Position numbers and translations under genes: made by a program | In this document: positions 1-5,431 of the stretch, piece by piece | Layout of the letters: every line of letters begins with the position of its first letter | How positions within the stretch are numbered: the stretch's first letter is position 1 | The notes under the pieces: model-generated | The model's input: the letters and a program-made list of their open reading frames with translations, nothing else | Databases searched by the model: none | Told to the model about the DNA's origin: nothing | Assembly (NCBI GenBank): GCA_021819985.1 | Contig: JAKAEG010000229.1 | Coordinates: forward strand, 1-5,431 | Direction of reading: 5' to 3' | DNA: 5,431 nt | Source: Nitrospirota bacterium | Lineage (GTDB): Bacteria > Nitrospirota > Thermodesulfovibrionia > Thermodesulfovibrionales > JdFR-88

Positions 1-331
1 AAAGACCGCGGGTAACAAGATGATCGAGCGTTCGGTGGTAAGAGTGAAAGAAGCCGTGCAGGAAGGCAAGACCCTCGCGGAGCCGCTCGCCACGGAAAAG
101 GTCTTCCCAAGCATGGTCACGCAGATGATCTCGGTCGGCGAGTCGGCAGGCGCCCTTGATTCCATGCTCAACAAGATAGCGGATTTTTATGATGACGAGG
201 TGGACGCCGCCGTGTCCGGCCTGACCTCCATGATAGAACCCCTCATGATGGTCTTCCTGGGCGGGGCCGTGGGGTTCATAGTTGTGGCCATGTATATGCC
301 CATATTCAAGATAATGCAGCTTGTCCACTAG
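1..331 (+). CDS. pilC: Type IV pilus inner-membrane platform protein PilC, C-terminal end (partial)
   Basis: This is the 3' end of a gene that begins before the window. Reading from base 2 gives about 109 residues before the TAG stop at 329-331; the ATG at 20 is internal, not the start. The residues match the second T2SSF (GspF/PilC) domain: an EGKTLAEPL stretch, FPSMVTQMISVGE, the family's GALD segment, an acidic FYDDEVDAAV helix and SMIEPLMM. A final hydrophobic membrane segment ends in AMYMPIFKIMQLV, the typical PilC C-terminus. PilC family proteins are about 400 residues, so roughly three quarters is missing upstream. PilC sits in the cytoplasmic membrane and couples the PilB/PilT motor ATPases to pilin assembly and retraction. 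A GspF of a type II secretion system is the close alternative. The following pilS and pilR genes favour the pilus assignment. The stop lies 16 bp before pilS, so co-transcription is likely. Confidence 0.93.
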   Translation, partial: KTAGNKMIERSVVRVKEAVQEGKTLAEPLATEKVFPSMVTQMISVGESAGALDSMLNKIADFYDDEVDAAVSGLTSMIEPLMMVFLGGAVGFIVVAMYMPIFKIMQLVH

Positions 332-347
332 AAAAAGGCAGTTTTAA

Positions 348-1949
348 ATGGGCAAGACGGACCCGCATATGTCAAAGATAAAGGCCCTAATCGCTTTCAG
401 GGCCTTTTTCGTGACTGTGCTTTTGGGGTCCTTTGCCTTTTTCTCGATTGGCAATGGGGCATTTCCATACCCGAAGGCCGTATTCAACCTGATAGAGGTC
501 CTCTATGGTCTGACGATAATATACGCCCTTCTGCTTCAAAGGGCGAAACCTAAACCATTCGCATATGTCCAGGTAGTGCTGGACGTTTTCGCGGCGCTGG
601 CCCTCATTTATTTCACGGGGGGAATAGAGAGCTGGTTTTCCTTTCTCCTTATCCTCATCGTCATCGCCTCCGGGACCGTAATAGACAAAAGGGCCGCGTT
701 TGTGACGGCCTCCTTGTCGAGCATCTTATACGGGGCAATGCTGGACCTTCAGTACTGGCGTATGATACCGGTGCCTTACGGGCTGGTCCTCTATGAAAAA
801 GATTTCCTTTACAATATCTTTTCCAACATAGTGGCCCTTTACGTATGCGCCTACCTGACCGGCCAGCTTTCTTCCAGCCTTGAGAGAACTTCCCTCACCC
901 TTGAAAAAAGGCTGACGGATTTCAGGAAATTGAGCGTCTTCAACAAGGAAGTGGCGGAGAACATGCCAAGCGGCCTTATGACAACAGACGCGGAGGGGAG
1001 GATATTGTCGCTCAACAGGGCCGGTGAAGCCATAACAGGGCTGGACCGGGCAGTGGAGGAAGATATTCGGATACAAAGCATCTTCCCCTTTATCAAGGAC
1101 CTGAACAAGCCGTTCGAACGGGCTGAAGGAGAGATGTCCGGGGGGAAAAAGACGATCGGGCTTACGATTTCCGCCATGAAGACCGCCCAGGGAGAGCCCA
1201 CGGGATATATCTGCATATTCTCCGACCTGACCGAAATAAAAAAGATGCAGCAGGAGATGCAGCTGAGGCAAAAATGGGCCGCCATCGGGGAGCTTTCGGC
1301 AAACATAGCGCATGAAATAAGAAACCCCCTGGCCTCCCTGAGGGGGGCGGTTGAAATGCTCCATCGCGGAGGGACCAGCAGCGAGCAGCAGGAATCCCTT
1401 ATGCTGATGGTCCTGTCGGAGGCAGACAGGCTTAACCGTATAATAACGGATTTCCTTATGTACTCAAGACCGGCAAAGAATGAACCAGAGCCGGTTGAAC
1501 TGGATGTGCTTCTTAAGAGCACCCTAGAGATACTGGGCAAATCCGCCCCTGCCGGGGTCGTGATAAGGCCGGACATAGAAACCCTGCGCGTGACGGCGGA
1601 CCCCGGACGGCTCCAGCAGGTCTTTTACAATCTTGTCCTGAACGCCTTCGAGGCGATGTCCGCAAACGGGTCCGCCGGTGGTGTGCTTACCGTTTCAGGG
1701 AAAAAAGAAAACGGCGTTGTCAGAATAAAATTTGCCGATACGGGCCAGGGCATAGACCCTAAAGACACCGAAAAGGTCTTTTTCCCGTTCTTCACCACCA
1801 AGGACGCGGGCACGGGCCTGGGCCTGTCCATAGCCCTGCGCATAATGGAAGACCACGGCGGCAACATCCGGTTCAGAAGCGAACCGGGCAGGGGGACTGA
1901 GTTCACGGTCACTCTGCCTGTGAGCGGAAAGGCGCCTGCGAATGTCTAA
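348..1949 (+). CDS. pilS: Sensor histidine kinase PilS (six-TM, PAS, HisKA, HATPase)
   Basis: This 533-residue membrane histidine kinase should autophosphorylate and pass phosphate to PilR. About six hydrophobic segments lie near residues 12-34, 44-64, 70-91, 95-113, 115-134 and 152-172, as in Pseudomonas PilS. A short helical linker (~172-197) leads to a PAS domain (~198-296, starting ENMPSGLMTTD). The HisKA H-box is GELSANIAHEIRNPLASL with phospho-acceptor His322. The ATPase domain has its N-box at NLVLNAFEA (Asn432), a G1 box DTGQGI (464-469), an FFPFFTTK segment and a G2 box GTGLGLS (488-494). All catalytic motifs look intact. ATG 348 is chosen because an AAAGG ribosome site (~334-338) lies about 9 bases upstream; ATG 369 has no comparable site. 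In known systems PilS detects PilA pilin in the membrane and tunes pilin transcription. The gene is 16 bp after pilC and overlaps pilR, so an operon is likely. The kinase call is certain; the PilS name rests on topology and context. Confidence 0.93.
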   Translation: MGKTDPHMSKIKALIAFRAFFVTVLLGSFAFFSIGNGAFPYPKAVFNLIEVLYGLTIIYALLLQRAKPKPFAYVQVVLDVFAALALIYFTGGIESWFSFLLILIVIASGTVIDKRAAFVTASLSSILYGAMLDLQYWRMIPVPYGLVLYEKDFLYNIFSNIVALYVCAYLTGQLSSSLERTSLTLEKRLTDFRKLSVFNKEVAENMPSGLMTTDAEGRILSLNRAGEAITGLDRAVEEDIRIQSIFPFIKDLNKPFERAEGEMSGGKKTIGLTISAMKTAQGEPTGYICIFSDLTEIKKMQQEMQLRQKWAAIGELSANIAHEIRNPLASLRGAVEMLHRGGTSSEQQESLMLMVLSEADRLNRIITDFLMYSRPAKNEPEPVELDVLLKSTLEILGKSAPAGVVIRPDIETLRVTADPGRLQQVFYNLVLNAFEAMSANGSAGGVLTVSGKKENGVVRIKFADTGQGIDPKDTEKVFFPFFTTKDAGTGLGLSIALRIMEDHGGNIRFRSEPGRGTEFTVTLPVSGKAPANV

Positions 1950-3300
1950 GCAAAAAGAAAAGATACTCGTTGTGGAAGACGAGAGACACATGAGGGAGAT
2001 CATAAAGATGCTCCTTGAACAGGAGGGGTTTGACGTCCTCACTGCGGCGGATGGCACCCAGGGCATTCAATCCCTCGAAAGCGAGATATTCAACCTGGTG
2101 ATCACGGACATAAGAATGCCGGGCGTGGATGGCTTTGGAATACTCAAACGGGCGAGGGAGATCAGCCCGGACACTGCGATCATTATGATAACCGCCTTCG
2201 GCACAATGGAGTCCACCGTGGAAGCGATGAAAATGGGCGCCTACGGCTATGTCCATAAGCCGTTCAAGATAGACGAGATACGGATCATGGTCAACAAGGC
2301 GCTGGACAAGCAGAAGATGCAGAGGCAGCTTTCTCTTTTGCGCCAGAGGGCCGAGGCCGGAACGGATGAGAACATCGTGGCCAGAAGCCCGCGGATGAAA
2401 GAGATCCTCCGTATGCTCCCCCGTGTGGCTGAAAGCAGGGCCAGCGTACTTATAACCGGGGAATCGGGCACCGGCAAGGACCTGATCGCCAATGCCATCC
2501 ATAACCTGGGCCCAAGGAAGGACGCCAATTTTGTGGCCATAAACTGCGCCAACCTTCCCGAAGGGCTGCTTGAAAGCGAACTTTTCGGGTACATGAGAGG
2601 GGCCTTTACCGGGGCCGCGCAGAACAAGCAGGGCTATTTCGAGGTGGCGGACAAGGGGACGCTCTTCCTGGATGAGATAGCCGAGATGAGCGTGCAGCTT
2701 CAATCAAAGCTCCTGCGCGTCATCGAAACCGGCACATTCCGAAGGCTGGGAAGCACAACGGACATAACCGTGGAGGTGAGAATCCTTTCCGCCACCAATA
2801 AGGATTTAAAAGAGGCCGTCAGGAACGGCTCTTTCAGGGAGGACCTCTTTTACAGGCTGAACGCCATCCCGGTCCATCTGCCCCCCTTGCGGGAGCGGAA
2901 AGAGGACATCCCGGCCTTGATCGAGCATTTTCTGAAAAAGCGGGAAAAAGAAAAACGTTTTGGAAAAGGCGCCCTCGAACTGCTTATCAACCACACATGG
3001 AGGGGGAACATCCGGGAGCTTGAAAACATCGTGGAGAGAATACTGCTGTTTAGTGACCAGGACGTCATAAGCGTACAGGACGTCCCTGACGAGATAACCG
3101 GCGATTGTTCCGGAAGGCAGCGACACCTGGATGAAATAGGCAATGGGTTCGCGTTGGAAACACTCCTTGAAGGGCTGGAAAAAGACTATCTGCTTAAGGC
3201 GCTGGGCCAATCAGGCGGACGAAAAGCGGAGGCCGCCAAGCTCCTTGGCTTGAGCTTCCGCTCCTTCAGGCACCGCTTGGCCAAATACGATATCGGATAA
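1942..3300 (+). CDS. pilR: Sigma-54-dependent response regulator PilR
   Basis: This 452-residue NtrC-family activator has three intact domains. The receiver (~6-121) has the acidic pair Glu12/Asp13, phospho-acceptor Asp56 in ITDIRMPG, Thr84 and Lys106 in HKPF. The AAA+ domain (~143-370) has Walker A GESGTGKD (173-180), the sigma-54-contacting GAFTGA loop (220-225), Walker B GTLFLDEI (239-246), a sensor I region with ATN, arginine-finger candidates in FREDLFYRLN and sensor II WRGNIREL (353-360). A Fis-type helix-turn-helix ends the protein (~411-450, GGRKAEAAKLLGLSFRSFRHRL). After phosphorylation by PilS it should hexamerise and open sigma-54 promoters, classically that of pilA. Its start lies inside the last codons of pilS (8-bp overlap), with AAAGG at 1928-1932 about nine bases upstream, which suggests translational coupling. 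No pilA lies downstream in the window, so target genes are elsewhere. An alternative is another NtrC-type regulator, but the pilC-pilS context makes PilR the best name. Confidence 0.93.
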   Translation: MSKQKEKILVVEDERHMREIIKMLLEQEGFDVLTAADGTQGIQSLESEIFNLVITDIRMPGVDGFGILKRAREISPDTAIIMITAFGTMESTVEAMKMGAYGYVHKPFKIDEIRIMVNKALDKQKMQRQLSLLRQRAEAGTDENIVARSPRMKEILRMLPRVAESRASVLITGESGTGKDLIANAIHNLGPRKDANFVAINCANLPEGLLESELFGYMRGAFTGAAQNKQGYFEVADKGTLFLDEIAEMSVQLQSKLLRVIETGTFRRLGSTTDITVEVRILSATNKDLKEAVRNGSFREDLFYRLNAIPVHLPPLRERKEDIPALIEHFLKKREKEKRFGKGALELLINHTWRGNIRELENIVERILLFSDQDVISVQDVPDEITGDCSGRQRHLDEIGNGFALETLLEGLEKDYLLKALGQSGGRKAEAAKLLGLSFRSFRHRLAKYDIG

Positions 3301-3351
3301 AACCTCTTTCTCGAATGAATCGCCATGCAGCAAGCTGCGGAGAATTGCAAG
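3301..3351. other. Short convergent intergenic gap, no clear terminator
   Basis: Fifty-one bases separate the pilR stop (+) from the stop of the PilZ gene (-). The only fold I see is GCAG-CAAG-CTGC at 3327-3338, a four-base-pair stem without a following T-run on either strand. Any transcription end here would be Rho-dependent or lie within the neighbouring genes. Confidence 0.5.
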
Positions 3352-4176
3352 TTAAATATAACGGCCCCGCCTCCCATATTTGCTTAAAAGAAGGTTCATG
3401 ATGCCGGGAATCTCTTTTTTGAACCGTTCTTTCGGCATTGAACATGAAAAGCTCTCACCGGAGCTGACCTTAACGGTGAAATAGCGCGCCTCGTGATCGC
3501 TGTTGGTAAATATAAAAACGGGGGTCTCCCTGATCAACGGATGACGTTCCATATCCTGGAACTGGAGATAAGCGCCGAACGTCAGGTTGTCTGAATCCAC
3601 AAAAACAAGGTCAGGATAAAATTTTTTCCATTCTCCAAGCTCCCTTAGCACTTTTATCTCATATCCCCCAGTGAAAAATGAAGGAGGTTCGCCTGCAGAG
3701 GAAACAAAAAGTATCTTTTTCCCTTCAGGGGCAGCCGCCTCTCCCCATACGGCTTCAAGAATGTCCAGGCTGAGCGCGGTATGCCCGCGGCCTCCTCCCC
3801 ATTTCTCATAGCCGCGCAGTTCCCTCTCTATTTGCAGGATGTGCCGGGAGAGTTTCTTTTGCTCAAAATCTTCCCGGAACTGGATACCGCAGATATCGCC
3901 GTTCACATAGACGACCTTTCCGGCAAGCCAGCAGATCTCCTCATTAGGCAGAAGGATGGCAAACTCCATATAAATGGCTTCGGAAATTATCGTCTGGGCG
4001 TCCGGGATGTGCAGCCCCACCCCTCCTATGCTTATGTCTCTTAATCTGACTTTTTTTGAAATGGCGCTGAGCGCCTTGTTTCTGAGCGCTATTTTCAGAG
4101 ATTTTGCGTTATGGGCGGACAACCGGATGTGTTTCCTTTGTTGCATGGATCCGGATCCCTCATTTGAAATTTCCAA
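3352..4176 (-). CDS. PilZ domain protein with a C-terminal degenerate receiver-like domain
   Basis: The 274-residue product has an N-terminal PilZ domain (~12-120) with both c-di-GMP-binding motifs: RxxxR (Arg14-Arg18, RKHIR) and D/NxSxxG (Asp47, Ser49, Gly52, in DISIGG). It closes with the usual ICGIQF strand and a charged helix. After a linker (~121-152), residues ~153-256 read like a CheY receiver fold: KKILFV as strand 1, YEIKVL as strand 2, PDLVFVD as strand 3, TPVFIFTN as strand 4. The phospho-acceptor position (Asp194) and the Thr (Thr224) are kept. The acidic pair after strand 1 is replaced by Ser159-Ser160, and the invariant Lys before Pro is Met247, so normal phosphorylation is doubtful. 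No signal peptide or membrane segment is seen, so it should be cytoplasmic. TTG 4176 is chosen because AAGGAGG lies 10 bases upstream; ATG 4146 would drop 10 residues ahead of the domain. It is convergent to pilR. A role in pilus or motility control by c-di-GMP is inferred. The PilZ call is strong, the receiver-like call moderate. Confidence 0.85.
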   Translation of the reverse strand: MEISNEGSGSMQQRKHIRLSAHNAKSLKIALRNKALSAISKKVRLRDISIGGVGLHIPDAQTIISEAIYMEFAILLPNEEICWLAGKVVYVNGDICGIQFREDFEQKKLSRHILQIERELRGYEKWGGGRGHTALSLDILEAVWGEAAAPEGKKILFVSSAGEPPSFFTGGYEIKVLRELGEWKKFYPDLVFVDSDNLTFGAYLQFQDMERHPLIRETPVFIFTNSDHEARYFTVKVSSGESFSCSMPKERFKKEIPGIMNLLLSKYGRRGRYI

Positions 4177-4186
4177 TCAGGCTTTG

Positions 4187-4193
4187 CCTCCTT
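4187..4193 (-). promoter_or_regulatory. Strong Shine-Dalgarno site for the PilZ gene
   Basis: On the minus strand the sequence is AAGGAGG, a full anti-16S match. It ends 10 bases before TTG 4176 and about 40 before ATG 4146. It is the strongest ribosome site in the window and decides the rare TTG start. Positions are seen directly; use of TTG is inferred. Confidence 0.7.
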
Positions 4194-4235
4194 GTGGACG
4201 TTATATATTTTAAAATAATTTTGCAATTTCCATAC

Positions 4236-4241
4236 ATTATA
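4236..4241 (-). promoter_or_regulatory. Candidate -10 box for the PilZ gene
   Basis: The minus strand reads TATAAT here, a perfect sigma-70-type -10 hexamer. A start of transcription near 4229 would leave a leader of about 50 bases before TTG 4176. At a 17-base spacing the -35 position reads CTCTTT, a poor match, so the promoter may need an activator or may be fortuitous in AT-rich DNA. Confidence 0.4.
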
Positions 4242-4296
4242 AAAATACCCCCACGCTTAAAGAGCAAATGGCGTTATCATAAAAATAGCGGATACC

Positions 4297-4944
4297 ATGG
4301 ACACATTGATAGACATCTCTGTCACGATAAGAGCAGGTATGGCGGTTTGGCCGGGAGACCCGCGGGTTGAGCTGGAGAAACTGCAGGACATCGAGGCTGG
4401 GGATGAAGCGAACGTCTCCCGTATCACCATGGGTGCCCATTCCGGAACGCACGTGGATGCCCCCCTCCATTATATTCCAGGGGCAACCGGCATTGCCGGG
4501 ATTCCGCCTGGCGCCTTGCTGGGCCCAGCCAGGGTGATACTCGCCAAGGGCACTAATGGCGGCAGCGGCGAGATCGGGCAGGAGGAACTGGAAACGCAGG
4601 GCATACGCCAGGGAGAAAGGATACTCTTTAAAACGGAAAACTCCGCCTTATGGGGCCGCTCTCCTGGTCTTTTCCGCAAGGAATTCATACACCTTGGAGC
4701 AGAGGCCGCGAATTTTCTGGCCCAAAAAAAGGTCCGCGCCGTCGGGATCGACTACCTGTCCGTGGGCGGACTAAGCGGAGGGACCCTGGTGCACAAAATA
4801 CTCCTTGAGGCCGGGATATGGATAATCGAGGCGTTGGACCTCTCCATGGCCGTCCCCGGAGACTATGAGCTCATATGCCTGCCTCTCAAGATAGAGGGGC
4901 TGGAAGCCGCCCCCGCCCGCGCGTACCTCCGTCCGCTTCCCTGA
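4297..4944 (+). CDS. Cyclase-family metal-dependent hydrolase (KynB-like)
   Basis: This 215-residue protein belongs to the cyclase family (PF04199) that includes bacterial kynurenine formamidase KynB, a two-metal amidohydrolase. It starts in family style (LIDISVTIRAGMAVWPGDP) and has the hallmark HSGTHVDAPLHY: His48, His52 and Asp54 as likely metal ligands and His58 at the catalytic position. Distal His166 (in VHKILL) and Glu178 (in IIEAL) match the second-metal ligands, and the C-terminal PLKIEGLEAAPARAYL is typical. Length is normal at about 210 residues and no key residue is missing. Family members hydrolyse N-formylkynurenine or isatin, or have unknown substrates. No kynurenine-pathway gene is nearby, so the substrate is not assigned and no gene symbol is given. 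The ATG start fits the family N-terminus although the ribosome site upstream is weak. The protein should be cytoplasmic, with no signal peptide. It is divergent from the PilZ gene and shows no functional tie to the pilus genes. Confidence 0.88.
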   Translation: MDTLIDISVTIRAGMAVWPGDPRVELEKLQDIEAGDEANVSRITMGAHSGTHVDAPLHYIPGATGIAGIPPGALLGPARVILAKGTNGGSGEIGQEELETQGIRQGERILFKTENSALWGRSPGLFRKEFIHLGAEAANFLAQKKVRAVGIDYLSVGGLSGGTLVHKILLEAGIWIIEALDLSMAVPGDYELICLPLKIEGLEAAPARAYLRPLP

Positions 4945-4962
4945 AAAAAATCAATGCCGCAA

Positions 4963-4979
4963 TGCGCAAACCGTGCCAA
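4963..4979 (-). promoter_or_regulatory. Sigma-54-type -24/-12 motif (minus strand, possibly fortuitous)
   Basis: The minus strand reads TTGGCACGGTTTGCGCA. Against the sigma-54 consensus TTGGCACGRNNNTTGCW, the whole -24 half is perfect and the GG-to-GC spacing of 10 bases is kept. Only the TT before the -12 GC is replaced by GC. Transcription would start near 4952 and run leftward, antisense to the cyclase gene; no minus-strand gene lies before the PilZ gene at 4176. It is therefore an antisense or distant promoter candidate, or chance. Confidence 0.3.
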
Positions 4980-5021
4980 CCCCGCCTTTTTCCAGTCCGC
5001 ATCTTTTTTTTATCCGGAGTC

Positions 5022-5030
5022 TGGTAGAAT
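5022..5030 (+). promoter_or_regulatory. Extended -10 promoter for the downstream membrane protein gene
   Basis: TGG followed by TAGAAT makes a TGn extended -10 element with five of six consensus bases. The -35 position falls in the T-rich run and does not match well, which extended -10 promoters tolerate. The projected transcription start is about 5037, next to ATG 5038. Confidence 0.45.
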
Positions 5031-5037
5031 TAAAAAC

Positions 5038-5431
5038 ATGACTTTTTCCGATTCCGCAAAAGAAGGGTTCTCAGTAATAAATCACAGGTGGCACCTGGTA
5101 CTCCTGAGAGTAGCTGCCTCTATCCTGAACCTGGCGGCCTTTTTCATTATAGTAGGCATACCGCTCTTTATTGCCATAATGGTTGCAGGCATCGAGCTTG
5201 CGGCCGCCAATGCCGGCCAGTTCCTCGAAAGCCTGAAGGAAGCCTTTATGAGCGGGTATGTCTGGGTTGCCGCTCTTGTGCTGGCCAGCATCTTTATTTA
5301 CGCCATTTTTGCGGCTTTCATATGGATGTACGTTGTCGCAGGGTCTATGGGAATTATAGCCCGCACACTTGAAAACAGGAAAGAGACTTTCAGGCTCAAA
5401 CTCTTTTTCCTTGAGGCAAAAAAGCATTTCA
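5038..5431 (+). CDS. Integral membrane protein of unknown function, N-terminal part (runs off the window)
   Basis: From ATG 5038 the frame stays open to the window end, giving 131 complete codons with no stop. The product begins MTFSDSAKEGFSVINHRWHL, a short amphipathic cytosolic start. A long hydrophobic stretch (~20-54) may be one or two crossings. A hydrophilic patch (~55-72) precedes a second hydrophobic stretch (~73-106), followed by a basic segment (TLENRKETFRLKLFF). This resembles bacterial multi-pass proteins with a short 'KEGF' N-terminus and repeated membrane hairpins, akin to DUF4013 or glycerophosphodiester-phosphodiesterase membrane-domain proteins, but I do not recognise the family with certainty. 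No Shine-Dalgarno sequence is visible within 15 bases of the ATG. The extended -10 box at 5022-5030 would start the transcript almost at the ATG, so translation may be leaderless. No in-frame alternative start exists before residue 48. Function is unknown and no link to the neighbours is evident. Confidence 0.78.
   Translation, partial: MTFSDSAKEGFSVINHRWHLVLLRVAASILNLAAFFIIVGIPLFIAIMVAGIELAAANAGQFLESLKEAFMSGYVWVAALVLASIFIYAIFAAFIWMYVVAGSMGIIARTLENRKETFRLKLFFLEAKKHF

Larger units (their letters stand above)
4177..4296. other. AT-rich divergent intergenic region
   Basis: This 120-bp stretch lies between the divergent PilZ and cyclase genes and must hold the promoter of each if they are not read through. 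The 50 bases at 4201-4250 contain only 8 G or C, much lower than the flanking genes. On the plus strand the only -10-like hexamer close to the cyclase start is TATCAT at 4275-4280, without a recognisable -35 box. No inverted repeat operator stands out by eye. Confidence 0.5.
4945..5037. other. Intergenic region between cyclase and membrane protein genes
   Basis: These 93 bases hold an eight-T run (5004-5011), an extended -10 promoter candidate just before the next gene, and a sigma-54-like motif on the minus strand. I find no convincing intrinsic terminator for the cyclase gene: the A-run right after its stop is not followed by a stem and T-tract in the right order. Confidence 0.5.

Noticed and set aside
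726..1576. Two long minus-strand frames opposite pilS (726-1364 and 851-1576)
   Set aside because: They overlap each other and the PAS and kinase coding region. Their translations show no recognisable family and they have no convincing ribosome site.
1909..2703. Minus-strand open frame of 264 codons opposite pilS and pilR
   Set aside because: It lies within pilR and the end of pilS, both with intact catalytic motifs. Its translation is rich in His, Pro and Arg and shows no domain, so it is a shadow frame.
3327..3338. GCAG-CAAG-CTGC hairpin as a terminator between pilR and the PilZ gene
   Set aside because: The stem has only four base pairs and no T-run follows on either strand.
3781..4213. 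Plus-strand frames opposite the PilZ gene
   Set aside because: The minus-strand frame carries clear PilZ motifs and a strong ribosome site. The plus-strand products are low-complexity shadows.
4993..5024. Imperfect inverted repeat CCAGTCCG / CGGAGTCTGG around an eight-T run
   Set aside because: A two-base bulge and a loop of about 15 bases make it weak. The T-run lies inside the loop, not after the stem, so it does not resemble a terminator.
5088..5093. TGGCAC on the plus strand as a second sigma-54 -24 element
   Set aside because: No GC-containing -12 element follows at the required spacing, and it lies inside the coding region of the terminal membrane protein.
1..5431. CRISPR array, tRNA, rRNA, insertion sequence or attachment site
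   Set aside because: I saw no regularly spaced repeats, cloverleaf-like sequence, transposase motifs or terminal inverted repeats when reading both strands.

Overview
The window carries the end of a type IV pilus (T4P) assembly gene and the two-component system that usually follows it. Next come a c-di-GMP receptor-like gene, an unrelated metal-dependent hydrolase gene and the start of a membrane protein gene. The DNA is moderately GC-rich, with frequent ATA (Ile) and AGG (Arg) codons. The pilC-pilS-pilR order recalls Nitrospirota and the former Deltaproteobacteria. That placement is an inference from style and gene order; no marker gene here fixes the taxonomy.

Layout. Bases 1-331 (+) are the last ~109 codons of pilC, the inner-membrane platform protein of the pilus. 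Sixteen bases later is pilS (348-1949, +), a six-TM histidine kinase with a PAS domain. It overlaps by 8 bp with pilR (1942-3300, +), a complete NtrC-type sigma-54 activator. The spacing and overlap indicate one operon. Convergent to pilR is a 274-codon gene (3352-4176, -) encoding an N-terminal PilZ domain fused to a degenerate receiver-like domain. A very AT-rich divergent intergenic region (4177-4296) separates it from a KynB-like cyclase-family hydrolase gene (4297-4944, +). After a 93-bp gap, a membrane protein gene starts at 5038 (+) and runs off the window. It has no stop codon here, so a search for closed reading frames would miss it.

How the parts may work together. PilS would sense a membrane signal, classically unassembled PilA pilin, and phosphorylate PilR. 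PilR then drives sigma-54 promoters such as that of pilA, which is not in this window. The PilZ protein has both c-di-GMP-binding motifs and lies directly beside pilSR, so it may tie second-messenger level to pili or motility; this is inferred from context. The cyclase and the last membrane protein have no evident link to pili.

There is no mobile element, CRISPR array, tRNA or rRNA. The most notable points are the PilZ-pseudoreceiver fusion, a close sigma-54-type -24/-12 match lying antisense to the cyclase gene end, and a probable leaderless start at 5038. I see no clear evidence of an entirely new system.
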